This document shows, in pieces, positions 1 through 9,150 of a DNA stretch of 64,000 bases. Under the pieces are notes generated by a model that ran no database searches, had not been told where the DNA came from, and was given only the letters and a program-made list of their open reading frames with translations. Both the position numbers and the translations under genes were made by a program. Location of the stretch: the NCBI GenBank assembly GCA_963680875.1, contig OY804579.1, positions 50,432,536-50,496,535 on the forward strand, read 5' to 3'. Source of the stretch: Bathymodiolus brooksi. Lineage: Eukaryota > Mollusca > Bivalvia > Mytilida > Modiolidae. Every line of letters begins with the position of its first letter. Position 1 is the stretch's first letter.

Positions 1-4
1 ATAA

Positions 5-147
5 TTCATGGCAGCCAGAATGTGTTTTGAGTTTTAACATGGGTTGGCGGATATTAGTAAATTTTATCCCTCACCTCTGGCTCGGGATAAAATACTAATA
101 TCCGCCAACTCATGTTAGAACTCAAAGCACATTCTGGCTTCCATGAT
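5..147. repeat. Fold-back inverted repeat (hairpin element)
   Basis: Arms at 5-70 and 84-147 are reverse complements with only a few mismatches and a one-base indel near the outer end. They are separated by a 13-base spacer (71-83). The outer ends read catggc/ccatga and the inner ends tatccc/gggata. Such near-complete palindromes are typical of fold-back MITEs, and if transcribed this one would form a roughly 65-bp hairpin. I see no convincing target-site duplication. The right end runs directly into an AAAC microsatellite. Confidence 0.85.
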
Positions 148-155
148 TTATTTCT

Positions 156-201
156 TAAACAAACAAACAAACAAACAAACAAACAAACAAACAAACAAAC
201 A
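156..201 (+). repeat. (AAAC)n microsatellite
   Basis: About eleven uninterrupted AAAC units follow the fold-back element. It is a simple sequence repeat with no other signal. Confidence 0.95.
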
Positions 202-735
202 GAAGCTCGTCTAGTTATACATTATTTCATTTTCATTTAATGATAGTTAATATACTATTTAGCGAAAAGATTTAAAAGAAGAACAGAGACGTCAAGAGAA
301 GAACAGAAGCAAAACATGGGATTTATGGATTTGGTACATGTATATTTAATTTAATTTTGTGTACTTAAAAAAGTATTAAAAACGTATATTTCAGTTTAAA
401 TTATGAGGTTAATATCATTGTCCCAAACATGACTGTTAAGATTTTTGCATTGATTTTCACACCTAATGCTTGAAGAGTATCTTGGGTGATGTGGTATGAA
501 GTGCGTTGTGCATATACAATGTATTAGACTATCAGATAGTCCAGTAGGAATTATATAAATGTTTTATGCTGAAGCAACGACCAAGCATGCAGCAATTTAA
601 ATTATTTACAATGATTTATAGGAGATAATTAACACTGATCTTGTTGTCTACAAGATCTACCATCATAAATTACGTCTAATTGGATTTTACAATGGATCAA
701 ACGTAGATACACGTGTATATGATTTCAACCTGACA
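202..735. other. No gene recognised
   Basis: This is AT-rich sequence with no ORF above 60 codons. A frame is open from about 620 to 844 and runs into the inverted repeat that starts at 741. It has an AG just before it and a gtatgt just after it, but no recognisable family, so I do not call it an exon. Confidence 0.5.
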
Positions 736-740
736 AGGTG

Positions 741-1244
741 CACGGCTGGTAATCGGCACAAGCAGAACAGTTGGTTCTGCAAAGAAATTCGTGAGGACAA
801 CTTCCGGTTTTGGTGGAGGAGAGTTCACGAAGACGCTTCGCAAGGTATGTACATGTCAAAAATTGAAATTTTCTTTTTTACTGCTCGAATATTGCAAAAT
901 CAGAGAATGCTATGCTGTGGCGAATGCTTTCACGATTAGAAACATGTATAGTTTATTCTTGTATATGAAGTGTAACTCTCGCAAAATCAATCGTCCCACG
1001 AAAAACATGACGAAAATTGTGACACTCTTACATTTCTAAGTTGTTCTTGACAAAGATGCAAGTTAAATTTTCAATATTTTTTCATCATGGGAGTCTAAAT
1101 GTAATCGGGGATAAATTCCGATTCGTCAGAAGTAAATTGAAGTTTAGATAAATCTACAAGCTGTCAATTTTCTCGTTTTCCTGCTTGAGGAGATCGGTTC
1201 TGATAGAGCACATTGCGAATGCATGAGGAGATTTGCTAGTTTTG
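741..1244 (+). repeat. Left long terminal inverted repeat
   Basis: This is the 504-bp left arm of the element. It contains a splice-donor-like caag/gtatgt at 841-850. It also contains an 82-codon frame that begins with GTG rather than ATG and is repeated in the other arm only because the arms are copies. I treat that frame as non-coding. Confidence 0.85.
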
Positions 1245-1339
1245 TTAATTGTTTTCTGCAAAATTGATAAATTGACACTTTTAAACACAAAACTGATAAA
1301 TACTCTAATCAAAATAAACTATTCTCTGTCCACTTTCAG

Positions 1340-1585
1340 GAGATGCCAGGATTCAAGGGAAAGAGGAAAAGGGAACTGACATTGACTCTTTACAAAAACC
1401 CATTTCGATATAGATTGCCTGTATCACCGCCAAGGAAACGTACAAAAACAAGTAGCAGTACACCAAATTTAAAATCCCCATCAATCAGGACACCAAGTTT
1501 ATTTAAAAAAATCTCTTTCAATTTCAAAATATTTATATCCTTTCAAACGGGTTTACACATCTATTCGGCGCAATCTTTTTACTAA
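1340..1585 (+). other. Possible exon remnant inside the transposon
   Basis: A polypyrimidine-rich stretch ending in ttcag (to 1339) precedes an 80-codon frame starting at ATG 1343. The predicted peptide is strongly basic for its first 55 residues, with KGKRKRE near the start and PPRKRTK around residue 30, which resemble nuclear localisation signals. It then ends in low-complexity Phe/Ile-rich sequence. I recognise no domain. It could be a remnant of a transposon-encoded nuclear protein or a captured exon, or it could be chance. The upstream donor at 844/845 would join it in a different frame, which weakens the exon idea. Confidence 0.15.
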
Positions 1586-2768
1586 AGACGACGGAAACTT
1601 CATCGCAGATCTACACAAGTTATAATATTACATGATTTCAACACATACATAGATCTAACGTAAATAAACATTCACTTAGTGCTAGTAGTCATGAATAAAT
1701 TAAACACAATATGTCAATTAAACTGTGGACATATCCTTAAAATCGGTAAAGCGCTTTACATCTTGTAACCACTACTAACAGAGATCTTTTTTATTTACAA
1801 GTGTGTACATATAACACACTACATAATAGAAAAACAAACCACAAATTAATATTATTCTCAACTGTATGATATTTAATTTAGAGTGTATCATTTGTATTAG
1901 AAATTATATGGGACGAAGTCCCAACTATGGTAGAAATAGCAATATTTTGATTCCAGATCCATATCACTAATGGCTTAAATTTCATGCACCGGAAATGACA
2001 CAACGGAAACCAATACATGGTTAAAGCTGCAGAAAATCGGATGTGCAGTAATCTGGAACTACTTCCGGTTATTAATGTTAAAAGTCGTCCCCGATATATC
2101 TCGGCCCAAAACATCTCGACACTATTTTGATCCACTGAATGAGTGTGAAATTGGCAGATAATTTTGAGATTCGCGATCATTCATGACCGTGCCTGTTTCA
2201 ATAGATGGAAAGAACATCCTTACATTGTACTACAGTACACTCCAAAAAGTACACAAAAGTAAGTAAAATTTCTATTTCAATCATCCCAAGGATTTACATG
2301 ATTTAAATATTAGATAATGTGGATTGTGCTTCGCTGGCACTACCTGTCTCATATTATTGTTTAAAAAAAGTTATTGGACTTCGTCCCAAGTTAGGTAACA
2401 CCTATTATCATATTAAAGATATGATTCACATTAAGTTTAAATATTCTTGATTATAAAATTATCTTACAGTGCATTTTCAATTTTTTCCAATGTAAGGGAA
2501 GTTAATCTTGTGTATCCAATACACAATGGAAGTTGTCACAAACAACAAATGATCTATAATGACAAGTTAAATCATGGGAAACCGCAGTTACAATTATGAA
2601 TTGATTCCTTAAATGAAATGTTTCTTTCTAGGTGGACAGCCCATGAACAATGAAATATTACTTTTATACTTTTAAAAACCCGACGGGAAGAAGGGCATCA
2701 GTTCGTGAATTTATTACCAGACAGACATGCAAAATTTGTGATTATACAGTGGATTACATGTGTCCTAC
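1586..2768. other. Interior of long-TIR element, no gene recognised
   Basis: The sequence is AT-rich. It holds a 100-codon reverse frame (1878-2180) and a 69-codon forward frame (2650-2859), neither resembling a known domain. The forward frame follows a tttctttctag acceptor-like site and includes a single CxxC, but part of it lies in the right TIR. A short motif built on ggacgaagtccc occurs at about 1911, and its reverse complement occurs at about 2379. Confidence 0.4.
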
Positions 2769-3272
2769 CAAAACTAGCAAATCTCCTCATGCATTCGCAA
2801 TGTGCTCTATCAGAACCGATCTCCTCAAGCAGGAAAACGAGAAAATTGACAGTTTGTAGATTTATCTAGACTTCAATTTACTTCTGACGAATCGGAATTT
2901 ATCCCCGATTACATTTAGACTCCCATGATGAAAACATATTGAAAATTTAACTTGTATCTTTGTCAAGAACAACTTAGAAATGTAAGAGTGTCACAATTTT
3001 CGTCATGTTTTTCGTGGGACGGTTGATTTTGCGAGAGTTACACTTCATATACAAGAATAAACTATACATGTTTCTAATCGTGAAAGCATTCGCCACAGCA
3101 TAGCATTCTCTGATTTTGCAATATTCGAGCAGTAAAAAAGAAAATTTCAATTGTTGACATGTACATACCTTGCGAAGCGTCTTCGTGAACTCTCCTCCGC
3201 CAAAACCGGAAGTTATCCTCACGAATTTCTTTGCAGAACCAACTGTTCTGCTTGTGCCGATTACCAGCCGTG
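2769..3272 (-). repeat. Right long terminal inverted repeat
   Basis: This is the inverted partner of 741-1244 and has the same length, 504 bp. The differences I noticed are single-base substitutions, for example a g/c difference within the ggtggagg-type stretch and an ac/at change near 3216. The high identity suggests a young insertion or conversion between the arms. Confidence 0.85.
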
Positions 3273-3277
3273 AGGTG

Positions 3278-3850
3278 TGTTATATTTTTAATATACAATG
3301 TTATTTCATCAATGTTTCGATCTTTTCGTTTGATCTTGAATTCTAACATCGTAGTTATATACCAACTGTAATCATTAATTTAGATCAATATTTCATTTTG
3401 TTTTAATTTTAATTGAACAGTATCCATATATAGTATGAATCATTTCATTATGTCGTGGTTTCATCTGACAATGAGTTGCTAAATCTACGGTACTTCATCT
3501 CTTAGAAGACACTACATTTACTAGATTGTAAGAGAGAAGAAGAACGAGGATGGGTTACTGTTTTATTGTATACCCAAAATGACGGATGAAATGCCATCAC
3601 AGTTACTTACACCGGAACCGCGGGTATAAATAGCTGTGGGCGGAGCAAACATTCAGATTGTTCATTATTTTGGCCACGGTTATCTCGAGGAGGAAAAATC
3701 AATGATACATAGTTTCACAGTTACTTTTGGAGCAAAATAATTGACAGGCATGGTCACTAGTGTTCCTCCCTACGAAACATTCAGTCTTATTAAAAATAAT
3801 ATTCTTCATCAGTCATGTGACATAAAGTTTCATAAATATGCTGTTCATAT
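3278..3850. other. Non-coding; one core-promoter-like stretch
   Basis: There is no ORF of note. A TATAAATAG box sits at 3625-3633, flanked by GC-rich sequence (ccgcgg, then gggcgg). A ttcag start-site-like motif lies at 3652-3656, about 30 bases downstream of the box, which is the spacing of a TATA/initiator promoter. The first downstream ATG (3701) opens only a 12-codon frame, so any transcript would be non-coding or would need splicing. Confidence 0.35.
3625..3656 (+). promoter_or_regulatory. TATA/initiator-like core promoter candidate
   Basis: TATAAATAG at 3625 and a ttcaga motif centred about 30 bases downstream match the geometry of an RNA polymerase II core promoter, and a GC box (gggcgg) lies between them. 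No gene is visible downstream, so this may be chance or a transposon promoter. Confidence 0.25.
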
Positions 3851-3970
3851 CAAGTCAAGTAAAAAAATCAAGTAAATTTTATTTAAAGTCGGTATATGCA
3901 ATAACAATAAACATGAGCTCGAAAGAGCTTTTTAAACCGACATACAAATTACATATACATATATATATAG

Positions 3971-4130
3971 GGAGTGGATGTGGTCGAGTGGTCTAGGGCG
4001 TTGGACGTAAGGCTAAGCGAATGGTGCTGCAGTGTATCAATGGTGTGGGTTCAAATCCCGTCGAGGGAAGAACAAAAATGTGACAGCTCTAAAATCTAAT
4101 TCTAACACTGTTTGGTTTAATTTTCAGACG
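3971..4130 (+). mobile_element. tRNA-Leu-like SINE (or tRNA pseudogene)
   Basis: The first hundred bases resemble a type II (Leu/Ser) tRNA. There is an A-box-like tggtcgagtgg at about 3981 followed by tctagggcgttggac, then a near-perfect B box gggttcaaatccc at 4048-4059. The anticodon stem does not pair, so it is not a functional tRNA. An unrelated tail of about 55 bp follows, then a TA repeat. It lies inside the 3' region of the LINE fragment, so it inserted later. The tail is too short to name a SINE family. Confidence 0.65.
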
Positions 4131-4152
4131 TATATATATATATATATATATA
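4131..4152 (+). repeat. (TA)n microsatellite
   Basis: About eleven TA units sit at the 3' end of the SINE. They may be its tail or an expanded target duplication, because a shorter TA run also precedes the SINE at about 3957-3969. Confidence 0.9.
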
Positions 4153-4380
4153 CACACAAAATACATGGACATACATTGACAAACATATAAAAATTCAAGC
4201 ATAATTAAAATGCAGCAGCAGATAAGTTATAAGCACTATGAAAACAAGCACTACCCTAAATAAGTAGGGACTAAAATACAAACTAAAGCAAACACATAAA
4301 TAGAGCCATGCAAGAAATATATGTATAGCAAAGCGAAAACAATTTTTTTTAAATGCACATCAAAATCTTTTAAATGCATA

Positions 4381-5103
4381 TCACTGAGACATGGCACGGA
4401 AAACCTTGCGGAATAAAAAGCTATAGGAACAAAAAGAACACGAACACCCATCCCCATCCCATTTGCTTATCAAGTTTTTAAAATTATTTAAACTTATTCC
4501 CTCACGCAAGTCATTTGGAAGTTCGTTTCACAATTTTGCCGCACCATATCTCAGTGAATGCAAACCATATCTGGTGGTGTTAACTCTTGGTATGTTGACA
4601 GTGTTGTTGTATCTAAAAGAGTAAGAACTTTTCTCTATAGTTTCTAAATCATGTAAATATACAGGAGTTTGTTTATTTATTATCTTAAAAACTTCTATAG
4701 CCATGGAACGTAATCTCCTTAATCTCAGTGAAGGTAACTGTGATTTTTCAAGTAAATTTTCATAGGAGCTGTCTGAATCGTTATAAATGAACCTTAAAAC
4801 CCTTTCTTGTATTTTCTCTAATTTCTTTGTGTTACTTTCACCACAAAAATGCCAAACTAAAGGGCAATAGTTAAATTTGATAATATAAGAGAATAATAAA
4901 TTGGAAGCTTGCCAAGTTTACTCAAGTTATTTCCAATGTGTATTAGAACATTAAGTTGCTGAGAAGCCTTTTTACAAATATGTGATACATGAGAATTAAA
5001 TGTTAATTTAAAATCAAAGGTTACACCTAAAAGTTTTACTTCATCTTCACAATCAATCTTATTTCCTTGTAGCATAAAACTTAAATTTTTCTCCTTTTTC
5101 CCA
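4381..5103 (-). pseudogene. Reverse transcriptase C-terminal fragment, frameshifted
   Basis: Minus-strand translation from about 5103 gives the C-terminal third of a non-LTR retrotransposon polyprotein: KLLGVTFDFKLTF, HICKKASQQLN and YYSLILSN. A one-base deletion near 4880 shifts the frame, and the sequence continues as CPLVWHFCGESN, KKLEKIQERVLRFIYND, RRLRSMAIEVFKIIN and RYGLHSLRYGAAKL. A Trp codon of this last block has become TGA (near 4537). The frame closes with TGA at 4381-4383. Roughly 235 residues remain. The catalytic palm with its YxDD motif is upstream and missing. It is clearly dead: truncated, one frameshift and one nonsense mutation. Confidence 0.85.
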
Positions 5104-5610
5104 TATCAACAGGGAATTGTTATGATAAGCTCCGCCCACAAATTTTGCCGGTAGGCACTACCGCAAATGCGCTTTAACGTATATTCCTTTGTTTTGTATT
5201 AAATTTATTATTTTGTTAATTTTGATGTAAATTGAACCTGCTTTGACAACAAATATTGCACTATGTATATTTTCCTATGAAAACATGAAAATTGGATACT
5301 AGTCCCCTATAGCAAAAGTTGAAAATTATTAAAGAAGAATATAAATACATCTCATTAATAAACTGCAGAGTGAAAAATACCGTGTGCAAAACGAGACTTA
5401 AAATCATTAATAAAAAATAAAATACATAGCAGTTGGCTTTAGTTTTTCTAATTTTCACCAGAGAGATTGGAGTATATATGAAGAGTCATTTTAATTGGTA
5501 CTCTTCATCTCACAGTTCATGGTGCACATAACGCTGCCATACCAAAAACTAAAGTACTCATTGATAAATATAAATACTGCATGCAGAGAGTTGAGTAGTA
5601 TAGACTTATT
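5104..5610. other. No gene recognised
   Basis: This is AT-rich sequence after the LINE truncation point. It includes a GC-box-like gctccgccca at 5131-5140 and a 65-codon hydrophobic reverse frame (5261-5458) with no family resemblance. Confidence 0.5.
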
Positions 5611-5734
5611 GACTGGTATGGGGGTAATAGCAAGTTTATTGCCCCGAGGCGAAAGTTTATTGTTCCAAGAAACACCAACTATAACAGTTGGCGCCCAGGG
5701 AACAATAAAGTTGCTATTAACCGAATATCCAGTC
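5611..5734. repeat. 124-bp fold-back element (MITE-like)
   Basis: The outer arms gactggtatg... (from 5611) and ...gaatatccagtc (to 5734) pair over about 36 bases with mismatches, including the blocks taatagcaa/ttgctatta and tttatt/aataaa. An inner pair tttattgttcc/ggaacaataaa and a central ccaact/agttgg palindrome continue the stem, so nearly the whole element folds on itself. Two overlapping frames (5495-5965 forward, 5491-5736 reverse) are open across it because the sequence is self-complementary. I do not consider either one coding. No target duplication is evident. Confidence 0.7.
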
Positions 5735-6538
5735 ACTCGAAGTGTTTTATTATACCGAACAGCATCAGAGATAATGATACCATCAACAAAAATGATGGAA
5801 TCTAGATCATCCCTCTACCAAGATATCAATGCAGTATTAAAGGTCCGGATAAAAGACAGACTGAAAGAACAGAAAACTGGTTACATTTATCTTTGTTTTT
5901 GTTTTTGTTTTTGTTTTGTTGTTGTTGTTTTGTTATCATTTCACCTTTCCCTTGTAAATAATTAATCATTTAAAATGCATTTTGTCAAACACACTACACT
6001 TTTGGTATTTCTAGTCTAATAAATATTCAGAATCTTCACCGTTCAACGACGCGAACCTGCTCGCCATGTTTGTTGTTGTCGTCTGTAGATTTCGGGATTT
6101 TAGTTTAGCATAGGAAAAATCCCGAGAATTTTGAAATTTTATGGTACCATGTTTCCTCCAATGAATCAAGAGATTAACAATTTCGCGAAATATATTGCGT
6201 CTCCGGTGAATAGCACAGGAGATGTGATTTTTTTTTTACTATTCAACTGTAAATAGTTCATTACACAATTTAGCGCTACAAGACTTATACAAGGGTATAA
6301 TAAAACATTATACCTGTCTATTTACACAACATATGGGGGTTTTTTTCTTCTTTTTTTTAATTTTTTTTTACCAATTTTGCTTTTGTTAAATATTGGATGT
6401 CAGTATTTTTTTTTATTTTAAAAAATCCATCTGTACAATATCACAATAATTTTCCAAAATAAACAAAATTCTGTAATAACTCACCTCATACTATATACAA
6501 AATAAATACATTCTTTATTTGTTCAAGATTCAAGATTC
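5735..6538. other. No gene recognised; T-rich low complexity
   Basis: The stretch contains a TTTTTG-type microsatellite at about 5893-5932 followed by GTT repeats, and several T runs at 6228-6420. No domain-bearing frame is visible. Confidence 0.5.
5893..5940 (+). repeat. (GTTTTT)n / (GTT)n microsatellite
   Basis: Four to five GTTTTT units grade into GTT units. It extends the forward frame 5495-5965 into a meaningless CFCFCF/VVVV tail. Confidence 0.9.
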
Positions 6539-6700
6539 AAGATTTTATTAACTCAGGCAACAAGTGCAACATGAGCAAGCAAATATACATACATAAATAC
6601 AAACATACATAAATATATTCAATACACACATTATGAACTAAATTGAAAATAAAAAAAAACACAGGGGACAGAGATGACATTTATGAAAACAAATCTATTT
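6525..6700 (-). mobile_element. LINE 3'-end remnant with TCTTGAA tail
   Basis: In plus sense, three ttcaaga units are followed by ttttattaactcaggcaac. Read on the minus strand this is a 3' end ending in ...ataaaatcttgaatcttgaat, a short-repeat tail of the kind found on CR1-like LINEs. No coding part remains next to it, so the copy is very short or its inner part has decayed. Confidence 0.4.
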
Positions 6701-7678
6701 AAACCCTTTAGAAAAAGTGATAAATTTGTCAATAACTCAATATGACAAAGAGACAACATACCAGCCATTTTTTCTGCGTTACTGTTTCACAAATAATAGT
6801 TCGGTATATATCTAACTCTAAGATTTACAATTTCAGGATTGTTTAAGTACTTCCCCATCACGAACACAACCATTCACAATTAATGTAATTAAATTAAACT
6901 GAATATTTATAAATAAGAATCGATCATATTTCGATCATGACTTAAGGTAAGGATAAATAATCTTGACAGAAAACAACTATCAATGATTGCTTCTCGATTG
7001 ATGATATACATCTTTGTAGCAGGAAGAAATATCCCTTGTATGTCAATGATTCCTAATTGAGTTATCTTAAGTGTTCATGTTTACAAGAAAATATTGTTTA
7101 TTATTTGAGATTGGTTGTCTTTGATCTCTAAATCATTTTTCTATTTTTATTCTCGTGACAATATTCCTACTCATCGTGTTAAGAATAAGCTGAGGTTTGC
7201 AAAATAAAACACTGGACAAAACACGAGGTCGTTTGTTTTATTTTTAACATATCTGGAGTGGGTGAATGTTGTTTAACGTCAAACGAGCCATTTTCTTAAG
7301 TGTTTGGTTTGACCCTATCGGGGATAAAATCTACGATTTATCGCGCACCAAGGCAAGTGCGGTAAACATCACCAAACGCGTAGGAGCCGAGCAGGGACAA
7401 GGGGGTTGGCAAAAGCTTTTAAACCGACGAAATGATCTTATTTGTGTGGTATTTGTTTTTCCTTTTCTTTTTTCTTCTTGCTTGTCAGTTTGGAAAACTT
7501 GCCCCCACTCACTTTCCGGTCCCCACATAAAACTTGCACCTCCCCCACTGACTGTCAGAAACAACAAACTTACTTGAAGCCAAACAATGCACAAATAACA
7601 AGGCAACGAAACAGGTTCTGGTGAGCCTCTAGATAGTATTTGCCTTTGTTTCTAAAATATTCTAACTACTTTTGATTT
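6701..7678. other. No gene recognised
   Basis: This is mixed AT-rich sequence. A slightly more GC-rich segment at 7300-7560 carries three overlapping frames of 60-103 codons on both strands, which overlap each other and show no domain, so I call none of them. Confidence 0.5.
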
Positions 7679-7680
7679 GA

Positions 7681-7943
7681 TTTTTTGGTGTTTAACGCCA
7701 CTTTCAGCAATATTTCAGCTATATCATTGCGACAAGTTTTAGTGGTGGAAGAAGCCGGAGTACCCGGAGATAACCACCAACCATGGGCAAGCAACTGGTA
7801 AACTTTATCACTTGCGGCTGCGAGTCGAGTGCATCCTTTTTGTAATTTACAAAGCCAGGCACGAACCCACGCCGTATTGGTGATAGGCTTGTATGAGTTG
7901 TTAGGTAATCCAACTACCTAACTCATTGAGCCACCTGGGCCCT
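7681..7943 (-). mobile_element. Mollusc-type tRNA-derived SINE, copy 1
   Basis: On the minus strand the head begins with an A-box-like segment aggtggctcaatgagttagg (about 7918-7937). A B-box-like gggttcgtgcc follows (about 7858-7868). The conserved tail continues with ggtactccgg (about 7755-7765) and ends in tggcgttaaacaccaa at 7685-7700. The tail is shared with the copies at 8391, 14,094 and 62,881. The head of this copy differs from that at 8391 between the A-box region and the tail, suggesting a composite family. No clear target duplication is seen. Confidence 0.75.
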
Positions 7944-8390
7944 TAACTACTTTTAAAAATTGCATACCAAACACACAAAAATAATACATGTACATTTAAT
8001 TAACCGTTTAGTTTTTTTTTTTACTTAATTAATTTATAATCATATTGATTTCTTCAATCAAAACAATCTGACATGTTAATATGGCAAGCCATTTTAACAT
8101 AATACATATAACAATATTATTTACACGTAAGTGAAAAAAATATGTTAAGACGGATTGTCATATCTATGTATTGCAAAAACTTTTAAATCAACAATTGATT
8201 AATGCAACACATTTCAAAAAATTAATTCAATTTATAAAATATTGAATAATTATATTTTGGTGTTAAATATTTATGAAGAGAATCTTAATTGTCAATCACA
8301 TGCAACATATGTTGATATATATATATATCATGTGATTTAAAACTGTAACTAGGTAGATTTTTGTAGTTATTTGGTCAAATTTTGGTTGGT
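7944..8390. other. No gene recognised
   Basis: AT-rich. It contains a small hairpin with arms aatcacatg and catgtgatt around 8295-8337 enclosing a (TA)n run. Confidence 0.5.
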
Positions 8391-8655
8391 TGGTTTATGG
8401 TGTTTAACACCACTTTCAGCAATATTTCATTATATCGTGGCGGTCAGTTTTATTGGTGGATGACACCGGAGTACCCGGAGAAAACCACCGACCTGTCACA
8501 AGTCACTGACAAACTTCATCACATAATGTTGTATCGAGTACACCTCGCCGTGAACGTGATTCGAGAACTCCCAACTTTAGTGGTGATAGGCACTGATTGC
8601 ACAGGTAGTTGAAAATCCAACTACCCTACGATAATGATAACAACCGTCCCTGGTT
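8391..8655 (-). mobile_element. Mollusc-type tRNA-derived SINE, copy 2
   Basis: This is a full-length-looking copy. It shows the shared tail (ggtgtttaacaccactttca, then cggagtacccggagaaaacc in plus sense), a middle segment with cacataatgttgtatcgagt, and a head containing tggtgataggcactgattgc and gttgaaaatccaactacc. The B-box region near 8560-8572 is mutated by a short insertion. The 76-codon forward frame 8382-8612 is an accident of this repeat. Confidence 0.75.
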
Positions 8656-9147
8656 AAATTTTGTAACAAGGCGTACGGACATAGTGGGGATAAACCCTTT
8701 TAAATTACTAACCAATTATGTTGAAGTATTTGACCAACTGCTCCTCTGTAAGTGTAAGTGATTTGTTTGGCTAGACAGCATTTATGTTTATTTTTGCAAT
8801 GAAGTGTTTCAAATAATTGTAAATGAATTCCAATGGGAATTAACTGTGCTCCTCTCATTGCTTATTTGTATTCATACTGCTAGTCCTCACGATGAGCACC
8901 GGTCCTCCGGTCCAAGACCAGTAAAACTTTGTTCAAACTAGTACATTTTTCAGTTTTTATTTAGAATAATTCAAGAATTAAAAAATAAATTAAAGAATTT
9001 GATTCGGACCAGTAAATTCAAATTTTCATTTCATTTTCATTTTACACTTCTAAGCACTCACTGGTTACTTTATTGAACAATAGTTGCAGATACTTAAAGT
9101 AATATGAAAGGCAAATATCGTGGAATTTTTGGATTAAATATTTTCAC
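8656..9147. other. No gene recognised
   Basis: This is AT-rich sequence with no notable ORF, repeat or hairpin that I can see. Confidence 0.5.
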
Positions 9148-9150
9148 TTA

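Larger units (their letters stand above)
736..3277. mobile_element. Non-autonomous DNA transposon with 504-bp TIRs and AGGTG target duplication
   Basis: The two ends, 741-1244 and 2769-3272, are inverted copies with only scattered substitutions. The outermost bases are CACGGCTGG...CCAGCCGTG. Directly outside each arm lies the same five bases, AGGTG (736-740 and 3273-3277), and similarity between the flanks drops to background there, so the boundaries look like a true insertion. The 1,524-bp interior (1245-2768) has no transposase frame. A 5-bp GC-rich duplication and a CAC terminus are known features of Transib elements, the superfamily related to RAG1. That assignment is inference, because 504-bp TIRs are much longer than usual for Transib. 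An alternative is an inverted duplication whose flanking AGGTG match is chance. Confidence 0.65.
3851..5103 (-). mobile_element. 5'-truncated non-LTR retrotransposon (CR1/L2/Jockey-type)
   Basis: On the minus strand this runs from a truncated reverse-transcriptase C-terminus (from about 5103) through an AT-rich 3' region to a short-repeat tail around 3851-3880 (tcaagtcaagt in plus sense). 5' truncation is the normal result of failed target-primed reverse transcription. The 3' part is interrupted by a tRNA-derived SINE and a TA microsatellite at 3971-4152. The exact 3' end is uncertain, and the clade is inferred from the RT C-terminal pattern only. Confidence 0.65.

Noticed and set aside
620..844. 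Open frame ending at a gtatgt donor, with a weak immunoglobulin-like strand pattern also seen in the reverse frame at 3349
   Set aside because: The frames cross the TIR boundary, and outside it the two sides show only background nucleotide similarity. The resemblance rests on a few residues, so an insertion explains the data better.
791..1039. 82-codon frame duplicated at 2974-3222
   Set aside because: Both versions start with GTG, not ATG, and are identical because they lie in the two TIR arms. This is not evidence of a gene family.
3971..4070. Functional tRNA-Leu or tRNA-Ser gene
   Set aside because: The A-box and B-box regions are good, but the anticodon stem does not pair and no acceptor stem closes. 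It is a SINE head or a pseudogene.
5495..5965. 156-codon ORF, the longest in the window
   Set aside because: It is open because it crosses a self-complementary fold-back and ends in a microsatellite. It has no recognisable domain, and a reverse frame is open over the same bases.
7266..7624. Three overlapping ORFs on both strands
   Set aside because: They are mutually overlapping, short and without domains, in a slightly GC-richer patch.
8382..8612. 76-codon ORF
   Set aside because: It lies entirely within SINE copy 2.
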